Shown here piece after piece: positions 39,403 to 47,807 of a stretch of DNA of 64,000 bases (position 1 is its first letter; the number at the start of each line of letters is the position of its first letter). The DNA is taken from assembly GCF_001854765.1 (NCBI RefSeq), contig NZ_LJJE01000092.1, positions 305,039 to 369,038 of the forward strand, given 5' to 3'. Source of the stretch: Vibrio sonorensis. GTDB taxonomy: Bacteria; Pseudomonadota; Gammaproteobacteria; Enterobacterales; Vibrionaceae. The position numbers and the translations under genes were made by a program. Under the pieces are notes generated by a model. It was not told the origin of the DNA, ran no database searches, and saw only the letters and a program-made list of their open reading frames with translations.

Positions 39403-40166
39403 TTAGTCGGGAGAAGAGTATCCCGTTGTTTGGGCGACGAGCTTAAAACCGTGTTTTTCGACTATTGGACGACTCATCTCGGATGCGTCGATAATGAGAT
39501 ACTGTTTACCACGCGCTTTTGCTTCTTCAATCCGCTTGTTCAATAAGCTGGAGTAGTAACCTCGACCGCGATACTCTTCTAAGGTACTTCCGCCCCAAAT
39601 ACCTGCAAATGGACTGTCACCATTAAAGGTGAGCCAAGCCGAGGTGACAGGTTTTCCATCTTGGTAGACGACATATATCGATACGGCCTCTGGTGACTCG
39701 GTGACGAGGTTTAGCAACGCATTGTATTGCCATTCTAAGTCTCCCCCCACACTTGCTGTTGAACTTCGATGGCATCGCGAATGCCCTGAGCATCTGTGAC
39801 TTGAGTAATTTCGCTATCATTAAAAGGCTTTGCGTCATAGTCGTTTAAGTCGAGCACCATAAAAGATTCGGTTTCTTCTTGTACAAAACCATGTCTCAAC
39901 AGAACTTGGCTTAATGTACTAGGCGTATCGGTGGTGTAGGTTTTCCACTCAAAGCAGACGCCTTTTTTCTTGAAATACTCGATTTCCCTTAAGACTCTTT
40001 TTTCGGCTTCGTCCTCTGGAAAGTCAAAATAAGAGATATAGCTACCATAGGTGCCGTTAGACACGAACTTGACTAGACCGTCTTCGCTAACTTGTACTCC
40101 ATTAACGAGACTAATGTGTTTGCGCTCAAACTCGTTGAACTGGCGCATGATAGTAGTGGTGTCCAT
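39403..40166 (-). CDS. GNAT-family acetyltransferase, frameshifted in this sequence
   Basis: The first frame (40166 to about 39745) gives an N-terminal degenerate acetyltransferase half, ending 'VQQQVWG'. The second frame continues with 'GDLEWQYNALLNLVTESPEA' and the acetyl-CoA site 'TLEEYRGRGYYSSLLNKRI'. The joint lies in the C6 run at 39743-39748 of the plus strand, which needs one more C. Joined length is about 254 residues. The substrate is unknown. Confidence 0.8.
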
Positions 40167-40354
40167 TGTTTACTCTTTTTTGTCAGTGAGCCTTGTTGGG
40201 GCGAGGAGTATTGGGGAAGGCAAGGGAGTAACTATATCACCTTGTTTTCATTGCAAAGAGTATAAGAAAGGTACTGGGCAGTAAAGTTATAGCATTGATA
40301 TTTATCGAAAAGTAGCAATGCTATTTTGGCAATATCGAGCTTGTTAGGGAACAA

Positions 40355-40378
40355 CCCGAGTGAGTGGGAACACTCGGG
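40355..40378 (-). terminator. Hairpin downstream of the quinone-reductase-like gene
   Basis: CCCGAGTG and CACTCGGG form a perfect 8-bp stem with an 8-base loop; on the minus strand it is followed by TTGTT, a weak T tract. Confidence 0.5.
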
Positions 40379-40411
40379 AAACTCGCTACAGGCTCGTTAT
40401 TAATGGTGTAT

Positions 40412-40987
40412 TTAACTGGCTTCGGATATCTCGCCTCCGTACAGATACTGCCTTGGATCTGAGCGCTTCGGATCGCTGATTTTACCCACCAACTGGGCAC
40501 CGAATGCTTCTATCTCTTGGTCAGAAGCCGCCTCCGAGTTAAACATGTATTCGGGCTGTAAGTAAGTCATCTGTGTCAAGTTGGCGGTCATTTGAAAGGG
40601 TCGCAGTAGATCAGGAACTGAGGTGAAAATATCAAAGCCTGAATAGAACTTTTCTCTACCGCCGACAGAGACAACTAACTGAAGGTCTTTTCCTTTTAAC
40701 TCTTCACCTTCGGGTCCAAAAGCGAAGTTGTACGTCAAAACGTCATCTAACCATTTTTTTAGTAGCGGTGGCATTGAATACCAGTAGAAAGGAAACTGCA
40801 AAACGATGCGATCGTGTTGCTTGAGCAAAGCTTGCTCCTTTTCTACGTCGATTTGAAAATCGGGATATTCGCCATAGAGATCGCGACTTGTGGTGACTTT
40901 GCCCGACTCCTCTAATTGCTGTTTCCAAGTTTGGTTGTTGCGTGACTGTTCAAGGTTTGGATGAAATACAAGGTTCATAACTTTCAT
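40412..40987 (-). CDS. NAD(P)H oxidoreductase of the NQO1/KefF flavodoxin-like family
   Basis: 191 residues. Marks include the N-terminal 'NLVFHPNLEQSRNNQTW', 'RDLYGEYPDFQIDVEKEQAL', the FMN-side 'IVLQFPFYWYSMPPLLKKWL' and 'DDVLTYNFAFGPEGEELKGK'. These fit the Flavodoxin_2 fold of KefF, MdaB and NQO1-type enzymes, which reduce quinones, nitroaromatics or azo compounds. It is divergent from a TetR gene and has two palindromic operators in front, so induction by an electrophile or quinone is likely. Confidence 0.9.
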   Translation of the reverse strand: MKVMNLVFHPNLEQSRNNQTWKQQLEESGKVTTSRDLYGEYPDFQIDVEKEQALLKQHDRIVLQFPFYWYSMPPLLKKWLDDVLTYNFAFGPEGEELKGKDLQLVVSVGGREKFYSGFDIFTSVPDLLRPFQMTANLTQMTYLQPEYMFNSEAASDQEIEAFGAQLVGKISDPKRSDPRQYLYGGEISEAS

Positions 40988-41018
40988 AGTTTTTTCTCCT
41001 GCTGACTATTTGTATTTT

Positions 41019-41034
41019 TAGGTCATATGACCTA
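41019..41034. promoter_or_regulatory. TetR-type operator 1
   Basis: TAGGTCATATGACCTA is a perfect 16-bp palindrome in the divergent promoter region of the oxidoreductase and TetR genes. Confidence 0.75.
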
Positions 41035-41047
41035 GTTATTGAAAATT

Positions 41048-41063
41048 TAGGTCAGTAGACCTA
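41048..41063. promoter_or_regulatory. TetR-type operator 2
   Basis: TAGGTC-AGTA-GACCTA repeats the half-sites of operator 1 with an imperfect centre, 29 bp (nearly three helix turns) further on. Confidence 0.7.
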
Positions 41064-41131
41064 GAATGTCAACAGATGATTTGCAATAGGATCATAAAGA
41101 TCGCCGGATACTAAACGTGGAGACTCGCTAA

Positions 41132-41698
41132 GTGGCTAAAAAATCAAAAAAAGTAGACATGATTCTAGATGTCGCCATCGAACTTTTGCGCAGCGAAGGG
41201 GATTATGGCGTTACTATGAGAAAGGTTGCTAGTATCGCTGATATGTCGCTGAGCAATGTTCAGTACTACTTCAAAACTAAGGATGAGCTGCTAAAAGCGA
41301 TGGCGGATAGGTATTTTCAGCAGTGCTTAGAAGAGGTCGCTAGCTATCCTATTCTCGACAAGCAAGAAGATCTAAAGCCGCTACTGGCTCGATTTTTGTC
41401 TCATGGACATGAGCTTTCTGATATGTGTAGGATTTTTAGAGAGTATTGGGCAATCTCTACCCGAAATGAAACCGTAGATGACTACCTGCGTGAGTACTAT
41501 TGTTCTATGGTTGCGCTTACTCAAGACAAGCTTCGCCCGTTGGCCGCTTGTGAGACTAGCTTGTCTAAGGCAGTGTCAGTATTGATCCCATTTGTAGAGG
41601 GCTACACAATAAGTGCCAAGTCATTGTCCCATGATTTGCAATCAATGATAGCCACGTTAGACACTATTCTATTGGAGATATTAAGTTCAGAACTTTGA
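41132..41698 (+). CDS. TetR/AcrR-family repressor
   Basis: 188 residues from GTG 41132. The N-terminal helix-turn-helix reads 'YGVTMRKVASIADMSLSNVQ' followed by 'YYFKTKDELLKAMADRYFQQ', standard TetR. The C-terminal domain is ligand-binding and unassigned. It is divergent from an NQO1-like oxidoreductase across two matching palindromes, so it very probably represses that gene and itself. Confidence 0.92.
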   Translation: MAKKSKKVDMILDVAIELLRSEGDYGVTMRKVASIADMSLSNVQYYFKTKDELLKAMADRYFQQCLEEVASYPILDKQEDLKPLLARFLSHGHELSDMCRIFREYWAISTRNETVDDYLREYYCSMVALTQDKLRPLAACETSLSKAVSVLIPFVEGYTISAKSLSHDLQSMIATLDTILLEILSSEL

Positions 41699-41707
41699 TA
41701 CTTGGAG

Positions 41708-42589
41708 TTATTGCTCGCTGAACTCTTGTTCGAGTTTACTCATTAGCCAATGAATTTTACCTTCGTTTTTCCTGCGCTTTTCACAAATTAAATAGAGGGG
41801 TTCATTGAGGCAAGAGACATCAATCTCTTCTATAACAAGGAGATCTTTTCTGTTGGGGTCGCATAAGTAGTGGGGCAGGAGTCCGATACCAAGGCCGAGC
41901 TTGATGGCTTCCAGTTTAGCTAAGTTACTCGACACTAGTTGAATTTGGGGATGACCAATTTCAATATGGCTTCTGGCGAACAGAGAGTGCCATTCGTGTT
42001 TTCCGTCTGCTTGTGCAATTAATCGGTGCTTGGTTACTGCTTTTAAGTCTGTCGGATATCCGTGCTTTAAAGCATAACCCGCACTGCATACCAGATACTT
42101 TTTCACTTCCATTAAATAGACACTATGGAAAGTTTCATCTGCCACGCCATAGTTGGTGGCAATATCGATACCGTCTTCAAAAAAACGCTTTTTGCTAGCA
42201 TTTTCTTGAAGGTGTAGCATTAGATCAGGGTATCGGTTTTGTAGTTTGGCGATGATCGGCAGCAAGACTGCAGTGCCAACTGAAGTTGAAGCTGAGATAG
42301 TAAGATTTGCATGGCTAGGTTCGACTTGCTGCAACTGCTCAAGCTGATTGTTTAAACTGCCAAGTAGGTGCGCCACCTCTTCCGCCAGTGTCTGCCCTTC
42401 TTGCGTCAGAGTAAACTGATGTTTGCTTTTTCGCGTCAGCAGTTTTACCTGTAAATAATGTTCCAGTTTTTGAATCTGAGTACTGACGGTAGATTGGGAA
42501 ATAGACAGTTGTTCAGCCGCTTTGGTAAAGCTACCCGTTTGTGAAAGCGCGTGAAAATACTTAAGCAGAGGGAGGACTTTATAATTCAT
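41708..42589 (-). CDS. LysR-family regulator, divergent from an MFS transporter
   Basis: 293 residues. The helix-turn-helix is 'GSFTKAAEQLSISQSTVSTQ' with 'KLEHYLQVKLLTRKSKHQFT'. The effector domain starts near 'NLTISASTSVGTAVLLPIIA', of the CysB/CbbR-like subgroup. It is 98 bp divergent from an MFS transporter, with directly repeated TTTATCTATTTT elements in the gap. Control of that transporter is the simple reading. Confidence 0.9.
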   Translation of the reverse strand: MNYKVLPLLKYFHALSQTGSFTKAAEQLSISQSTVSTQIQKLEHYLQVKLLTRKSKHQFTLTQEGQTLAEEVAHLLGSLNNQLEQLQQVEPSHANLTISASTSVGTAVLLPIIAKLQNRYPDLMLHLQENASKKRFFEDGIDIATNYGVADETFHSVYLMEVKKYLVCSAGYALKHGYPTDLKAVTKHRLIAQADGKHEWHSLFARSHIEIGHPQIQLVSSNLAKLEAIKLGLGIGLLPHYLCDPNRKDLLVIEEIDVSCLNEPLYLICEKRRKNEGKIHWLMSKLEQEFSEQ

Positions 42590-42630
42590 TATCTGTTTTA
42601 TCTATTTTAAATTTCTTCTTTATCTATTTT
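42588..42630. repeat. Directly repeated 12-bp elements in the LysR/MFS promoter gap
   Basis: TTTATCTATTTT occurs at 42597-42608 and 42619-42630, exactly 22 bp apart (two helix turns), and a variant ATTATCTGTTTT lies at 42588-42599. This could be a regulator site, though the tract is AT-rich. Confidence 0.5.
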
Positions 42631-42687
42631 TATCAAAAATCGACCCTATGTACCATGCTGGTTGTGGAAATAACCTAGATACCAGAA

Positions 42688-43929
42688 ATGAAGATAGATT
42701 TTCGATACAAGCTTCACCAAGCGCTCAACATTGGAACGGTAAGTGTTTTTAGTCCAGTTATTGCTCTGTTTTGCCAGTACAAAGGCATGGATTTAAGCCA
42801 GATTGGCATTTTTTTCGGTGTCTACTTTCTTGGCATTATGGTGTTTGAAGTGCCTTCTGGGGTGTGGGCCGATAAGTTTGGACATATCAAACTGTTTAAG
42901 ATCAGTAAGGTGTTTGATGGAATAAACTTTCTTCTTATTATTTATTTTGATGCTGTTTACGCGCTTTATTTAGCCTCTTTTATTGGCGGGGTGGCTCGGG
43001 CATTGGGGTCTGGAACGATAGAAGCATGGTACGTTCAGCGACTAAAGCAGACGGGTCGCTATCACGAACTAAAACCTTTACTGAGTAAAGCGCATGGCTG
43101 GATGCTATTTGCGATGGCAACTGGATCGTTACTTGGCACTGCCTTAGTTCAATTGGGCAGAGAAATAGCGGATTACAGTGTCGGTTACCTGTTGGTACTC
43201 TCGTTCTGCTTGGTCATGCATTTATCTGTTTTGCTGAGTTGCCCTTGGTTTTTTAGTGAGGGAGAGCATCAATCAAATCAGCTAAATCCCAATAGTAAAC
43301 GGGTGCTTATAAAGGCGTTAAAGCATTGCCTAAGCAGTTTGCCACTACGCTGGGTTTTGTTGTTACAACTGATGTTTGGAGTACTTTTAACCAGTGTACA
43401 AACCTATTGGCAACCATGGCTACATCAACTGGTAGATAGAGAGGTAAACACTTTGCTTTTTGGCACAGTGTCTGCGCTGTTTTTTGCTTTGGCTTCTTGT
43501 TCTTCGAGCTTGGTTAATAGGGTGGCACTGACCTCTATGGCAACGAGTATTAGGAAAGTGCTTGCGATGTTTATACTGACATCAATGCTAGTGGTAGTAA
43601 TGGCCAACAGCCAGTCCCCAATCGTATTTGTCTTTGTTTATATGAACTTTGGATTGGTGCTATTTATGGTTAAGCCTATCCTCTCTATCTTAATGCACCG
43701 ATGCTGCCAAGATGAACACCGAGCTACTGCAATATCGCTATTGTCTTTAACGGCCAATGTGGGTGGAGTTTTGGTGGGAATAACGCTCAGTGGTTTTGCG
43801 CAAAAGTTTGGCATTGATTCTATGTGGAAATTGATCTGCACCCTAATATTTGCTGCGTCAGCATGCATGCTTTTTTACAGTGTGAAGAGGGTGCAGAACA
43901 GAGAACCTCAATCGGTTGATGAGATTTAG
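42688..43929 (+). CDS. MFS transporter
   Basis: 413 residues with twelve hydrophobic segments. The first loop holds '[20 protein letters not shown]', the MFS motif A region of the drug-exporter-like clade with an EVPSGVWAD signature; '[20 protein letters not shown]' follows in helix 4. Proteins of this clade are often drug or toxin exporters, but the substrate is unknown. Its stop overlaps the stop of the accD paralogue on the other strand by 4 bp. A LysR gene divides from it upstream. Confidence 0.88.
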   Translation: MKIDFRYKLHQALNIGTVSVFSPVIALFCQYKGMDLSQIGIFFGVYFLGIMVFEVPSGVWADKFGHIKLFKISKVFDGINFLLIIYFDAVYALYLASFIGGVARALGSGTIEAWYVQRLKQTGRYHELKPLLSKAHGWMLFAMATGSLLGTALVQLGREIADYSVGYLLVLSFCLVMHLSVLLSCPWFFSEGEHQSNQLNPNSKRVLIKALKHCLSSLPLRWVLLLQLMFGVLLTSVQTYWQPWLHQLVDREVNTLLFGTVSALFFALASCSSSLVNRVALTSMATSIRKVLAMFILTSMLVVVMANSQSPIVFVFVYMNFGLVLFMVKPILSILMHRCCQDEHRATAISLLSLTANVGGVLVGITLSGFAQKFGIDSMWKLICTLIFAASACMLFYSVKRVQNREPQSVDEI

Positions 43930-44797
43930 CTAGAAGGCTTAGGGGCTAGCGTGCTATTGGTTAACATTGCGATAATTCCGGCAATGCGCTGACGCATATC
44001 GCGCCTGTCTAAGATCATATCAAGCGCGCCGTGCTCTAATAGAAACTCGCTGCGTTGAAAGCCTCTGGGAGCTTTTCGCGCACGGTCTGTTCTATGACTC
44101 GGCTTCCTGCAAAACCGATGATCGCCTTGGGCTCGGCAATATTGATGTCTCCTAGCATGGCTAAACTGGCCGATACGCCACCAAGTGTCTGATCCGTTAA
44201 CACCGAAATGTAAGGGAGCCCTTTTTCTGAGAAGCGGCGTAATGCTGCGCTGGTTTTTGACATCTGCATTAGCGACATTAATGATTCTTGCATTCGCGCC
44301 CCACCGCTTGCGGAAAAACAGATTAAGGCGCACTGGTGTTTAGCGGCTTCGTCCACTGCACGCACAAACCGGGCGCCGACGACGGAGCCCATTGAGCCTG
44401 CCATAAAATCAAACTCAAATGCGCAGGCAACCACGGGCAATCCCTGCAAGGTGCCTTTAATAACCAATAGTGCGTCCTGCTCCAAAGTGTTTTTTTGCGC
44501 GATATTTAGACGGTCGACGTACCGTTTTTTGTCTTTAAAATTGAGTAAATCTTTTGGTCGGTATTCCGAGCCTATTTCGATTCTATTCTCTTTGTCGAGA
44601 AAGCTGTTTAACCGCTTTCTTGCGGACATCCGCATATGATGGTCGCATTTTGGACAGACTTGTAAGTTCTCTTCCAGAGCAAGGTGATAGAGCACGTGAT
44701 GGCAGGCTGGGCATTTGGTCCAAATACCTTCGGGGATGGCAGCTCGTTTCGTTGTAATGATGTTCTTTTTTTCCAGAAGTTTTTCTAACCAACTCAT
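43926..44797 (-). CDS. accD: Acetyl-CoA carboxylase carboxyltransferase beta subunit paralogue (AccD), frameshifted in this sequence
   Basis: About 290 residues once joined; one C is missing in plus-strand CC 44062-44063, and the end ('[18 protein letters not shown]') lies in the next frame. The zinc ribbon is complete: Cys29, Cys32, Cys48, Cys51 ('CPACHH', 'CPKCDHH'). The crotonase-like core carries '[20 protein letters not shown]' and '[14 protein letters not shown]'. It lacks the C-terminal extension of E. coli AccD. The position matching E. coli Met203 is Leu205 ('[11 protein letters not shown]'), discussed under findings. The setting (LysR upstream, MFS downstream) is not the usual truA-accD-folC neighbourhood, so I read it as a second copy. 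Confidence 0.88.
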
Positions 44798-44860
44798 ATA
44801 GATCCCTTAATGATATTTAAGGTGAACATTGTATAAGCCCAAATTTGGTAATAAAGTGGC

Positions 44861-44879
44861 GATTATGGGTTATATAATC
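44861..44879. promoter_or_regulatory. LysR-type T-N11-A operator between accD paralogue and LysR gene
   Basis: GATTAT-N7-ATAATC is a perfect inverted repeat that contains the T-N11-A layout, 20 bp before the LysR start codon and 64 bp before the divergent accD start. Confidence 0.6.
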
Positions 44880-44898
44880 CAAATTAAAGGGATAATGA

Positions 44899-45837
44899 AT
44901 GCTTGATAAAATTGAGCAGCAGTGGCTAATGAGTTTTCTTTGTGTTTATGAAAATCGCAGCTTTAAGCGTGCCGCGGACTTTCTGCATTTACCTACTTCC
45001 AACGTCAGTCGGCATATTGCCCAGTTGGAGGACAGTTTGGATACTCGGCTATTTAATAGAACCACTAGACGAGTAACGGCGACAGAGGCGGGGGAGCACT
45101 TATATCAGCGAACCCAACCATTAATGGAAAAACTCGGCGATGCTTTGGAGGAGGTGACCTCCCAGTCTCAAGAAGTGTCAGGACAGTTAAAAGTTCTTAT
45201 GCCAGATTCGCCCATATTCGGGCAGGCATTGATCTCGTTTTGCTCTCAAAACCCTGCTATTTCAATTTGCTGTGATACTAGCGCCAATCCAACCGATGAT
45301 ATGCAAGATGGGTTTGATGTTGTGCTGAGTTTCCACCGAGGAAAACTGGTTGACAACAGTTGGGTTGCTAAGGAAATTCTGCGTTGGCAGAGTGTGGTGG
45401 TGGCGTCCCCGAAGTTGTTAAAACAACAGCGAAAACCTCAAAAGATCACTGATTTAAAATACCTGCCCTGCATCAATAGCTTTACCGCGATAAATGGTAT
45501 GCCTTGGGTGTTTAAAAACAGTTTAGGAGGTTTTGTTACCCAACGGGTTCGCTCTGCTTTCAAAGTTAATAGTGGGCAAATTGCCAAGCAGGCAACTTTA
45601 CAAGGCTTGGGCCTTGCAATTCTTCCCCTTGAATTTTGCCAAGCTGAAATCGAATCAGGTGAATTAGAAAAAGTGATACTGGAACATGAGCCCGAAGACT
45701 TAGTTCTCTACGTTTTTTATCCGTCGAGAAAGCACCTAGCTAAAAAAATCCCAAGCTTTATTCAACATTTACAACGCTTTGCAATACATGAAATGAATAA
45801 TCCAGAGCACTCGCAAGGTGATGAATCATCTAAATAG
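44899..45837 (+). CDS. LysR-family regulator divergent from the accD paralogue
   Basis: 312 residues. The DNA-binding domain reads 'RSFKRAADFLHLPTSNVSRH' followed by 'LEDSLDTRLFNRTTRRVTAT'. The effector domain has 'GQLKVLMPDSPIFGQALISF' and a late 'LGLAILPLEFCQAEIESGEL'. A perfect inverted repeat with LysR geometry lies in the 101-bp gap to accD. It likely controls accD and itself; the signal is unknown. Confidence 0.92.
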   Translation: MLDKIEQQWLMSFLCVYENRSFKRAADFLHLPTSNVSRHIAQLEDSLDTRLFNRTTRRVTATEAGEHLYQRTQPLMEKLGDALEEVTSQSQEVSGQLKVLMPDSPIFGQALISFCSQNPAISICCDTSANPTDDMQDGFDVVLSFHRGKLVDNSWVAKEILRWQSVVVASPKLLKQQRKPQKITDLKYLPCINSFTAINGMPWVFKNSLGGFVTQRVRSAFKVNSGQIAKQATLQGLGLAILPLEFCQAEIESGELEKVILEHEPEDLVLYVFYPSRKHLAKKIPSFIQHLQRFAIHEMNNPEHSQGDESSK

Positions 45838-45884
45838 CGCGGCTTGTCCGTACTCCTTAAAAGGTATGCTGTTGAGTCAGCTAG

Positions 45885-46184
45885 CTATTTTTTAAGGCGA
45901 GCAATGGTTTGTGTTCCTAAGAAGACTAGCAAGAAAGGCAGTGTGATATAGCTAAGTAGCAGTCCAATGCAACAAGGTGTACAAAGTAATTCAGGCAAAT
46001 TGAAACGCGAGATGACGGCGTCGCCTATTATGGTAATAAGGTCAAATACAAACACGGATGAACACACTGAGAGCAACAAAGGGCAAACGACGGGGTCTGC
46101 AAGTTTGAGGGGACATTTACCCATTTCATTTAACACAAGACTAGTCATAGACAAGCCGAAAAATACGATTGCAAATACGTTCAT
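45885..46184 (-). CDS. Small multi-spanning membrane protein of unknown function
   Basis: 99 residues, with three hydrophobic segments ('MNVFAIVFFGLSMTSLVL', 'VVCPLLLSVCSSVFVFDLIT', 'CIGLLLSYITLPFLLVFLG') and several Cys, including a CTPCC cluster. The ribosome site is weak. I do not recognise the family. It lies between the LysR gene and the ABC operon and converges on neither; it might be coding by its membrane pattern alone. Confidence 0.5.
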   Translation of the reverse strand: MNVFAIVFFGLSMTSLVLNEMGKCPLKLADPVVCPLLLSVCSSVFVFDLITIIGDAVISRFNLPELLCTPCCIGLLLSYITLPFLLVFLGTQTIARLKK

Positions 46185-46302
46185 AAGTTAGCCAACTTTT
46201 TTATTGAGTATAGGGCAAATACGAAAGATGCAATGAGTTTCTAAGTTGCTACCCCTATACCTAATGAAGTTTAACTGAAGGTCTAACAGCCCCCCAGTGC
46301 TG

Positions 46303-46356
46303 AAACCATTCGCGCCGTTTTTTCACCACTCAGATTTTTTCCAAACCATTCACGCC
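46303..46356 (+). repeat. Pair of 14-bp direct repeats upstream of the ABC/LytTR operon
   Basis: AAACCATTCGCGCC (46303-46316) and AAACCATTCACGCC (46343-46356) differ at one base and are 40 bp apart, about four helix turns. LytTR regulators bind direct repeats containing CCGTT/CCATT-like cores, so these are candidate autoregulatory sites of the regulator encoded at the operon's end. Confidence 0.55.
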
Positions 46357-46466
46357 ATGGAATTGCAGTTTACTCCCCATAACTACCGTTTATCACATTG
46401 TCCAAAACTGGAACTCTAAGTTGTTTAACTTGTACTCATTCCAAACAGTTAGGACAGGACAAGATT

Positions 46467-47114
46467 ATGAAAAACGGTATTTCGACAGTATGTAAATCAG
46501 TGATTGCTTCAATGCTTTTTTGTGGTTCGGTAATGGCGACGCCAAGTGAAGCTTTAATCAATGATTACAATCTTGCGGCGCAGGGCGACGAAGACAAAGT
46601 AGAACAAGTTCATCAGGCACTGAGTCAGCTGATTAACGAAGAAGGTGCTGAGCCGTTAAGCCTAGTTTATCTAGGCAGTACAGAAACCCTAATGGGCCGT
46701 GACGCGTTTCTTCCTTGGAACAAAATGAAGTACACGGAACAAGGTCTGGCGACGATTGCAAAAGGCTTAGCGTTGTTGGAAAGCCAACCAAGTGATGCTC
46801 CTCAGGAGATCCGCCAAGGCATGCAAGAACATCTGTTAGCAGAAGCACTGGCTGCAGCGACGTACACAGCACTGCCAGACATGTTTAACCACTTTGAACG
46901 CGGTTATGACTTGTTCCTTGAACTCTTGGCTAAGCCTGAAATGAAAGCGCAGCATTTCCAAGCAACGTCATGGATTTATTTCTACGCCATCGAAGCATCT
47001 CTAAGAGCTGAAGATAAAGAACAAGGTCTGAAATGGCTGGAAGAGATGAAGCAACTAGGCAGTGACAACCCAATGACGATTCAAGCTCAAGCGCTATTGG
47101 ATAAAGCAGCTTAA
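46467..47114 (+). CDS. Periplasmic helical protein, first gene of the ABC/LytTR operon
   Basis: 215 residues from ATG 46467 (AGGACAGGACAAG upstream). A signal peptide is cut after 'SMLFCGSVMA'. The mature protein is acidic and all-helical, with TPR-like spacing ('EPLSLVYLGSTETLMGRDAF', 'WIYFYAIEASLRAEDKEQGL'). I do not recognise a named family. It begins a tight operon (9 bp to the ATPase), so it may be a periplasmic adaptor for the transporter. Confidence 0.8.
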   Translation: MKNGISTVCKSVIASMLFCGSVMATPSEALINDYNLAAQGDEDKVEQVHQALSQLINEEGAEPLSLVYLGSTETLMGRDAFLPWNKMKYTEQGLATIAKGLALLESQPSDAPQEIRQGMQEHLLAEALAAATYTALPDMFNHFERGYDLFLELLAKPEMKAQHFQATSWIYFYAIEASLRAEDKEQGLKWLEEMKQLGSDNPMTIQAQALLDKAA

Positions 47115-47123
47115 GGTGGCGTT

Positions 47124-47807
47124 ATGATTAAGTTTACTAACATCGAAAAGCAGTATCAGCTAGGTGGCCAATCTGTTCACGCCCTACGAGGCGTGAATGG
47201 ACAAATCGAAAATGGCGAAATGGTAGCGCTTTGTGGTCCTTCTGGTTCCGGTAAAAGTACACTACTTAACATTCTTGGTTTATTAGATATGGAGTATCAA
47301 GGAGAGGTGACGTTCGATGGTGTTCCTACACCAAAAACACCATTTGAAGCGGCGTCTATGCGTCGTACCAATCTGGGTTTTGTATTTCAGAGATTTAACT
47401 TAATTCCAGTGATGTCTGCCTTGGAAAATGTAGCTTACCCACTGATGTTAAACGGATTTAATCAAACTGAACAGAAAAACAGAGCTAAAGAGATCCTTTG
47501 CCGAGTGGGGCTGGAAGAGTATATCAATCATCGGCCAGATCGTTTGTCTGGTGGTCAGCAACAACGAGTGGCGATTGCTAGAGCGCTTATTCACAACCCT
47601 AAACTGGTTATCGCGGACGAACCCACCGCTAGCTTGGACAGCCAAACCGCAAATCTTGTTATCGACCTTATGAAAGAGCTAGGCCACGAGATGGGAACGA
47701 CATTTGTTGTTGCCACACATGATCACCGTATGGCAACTCGCTGTGATCGCTCAATCAACTTGGTGGATGGTCAGTTAGTTAAGGAGACGATTCAATGGGC
47801 AAGCTAA
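47124..47807 (+). CDS. ABC transporter ATP-binding protein, LolD/MacB type
   Basis: 227 residues. Walker A 'GPSGSGKST', Q-loop 'FVFQRFNLIP', signature 'LSGGQQQRVAIARAL' and Walker B 'LVIADEPTASLD' are intact, followed by the H-loop 'VVATHDHRMATRCD'. The FQRFNLIP and short length are those of the LolD/MacB/FtsE group that drives type VII ABC (mechanotransmission) systems. It overlaps the permease gene by 13 bp. Confidence 0.95.
   Translation: MIKFTNIEKQYQLGGQSVHALRGVNGQIENGEMVALCGPSGSGKSTLLNILGLLDMEYQGEVTFDGVPTPKTPFEAASMRRTNLGFVFQRFNLIPVMSALENVAYPLMLNGFNQTEQKNRAKEILCRVGLEEYINHRPDRLSGGQQQRVAIARALIHNPKLVIADEPTASLDSQTANLVIDLMKELGHEMGTTFVVATHDHRMATRCDRSINLVDGQLVKETIQWAS

Noticed and set aside
45967..46191. 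Plus-strand frame opposite the small Cys-rich membrane protein
   Set aside because: It is hydrophilic and low in motif content, while the opposite frame has regular membrane segments; neither is certain, but the minus strand is more protein-like.
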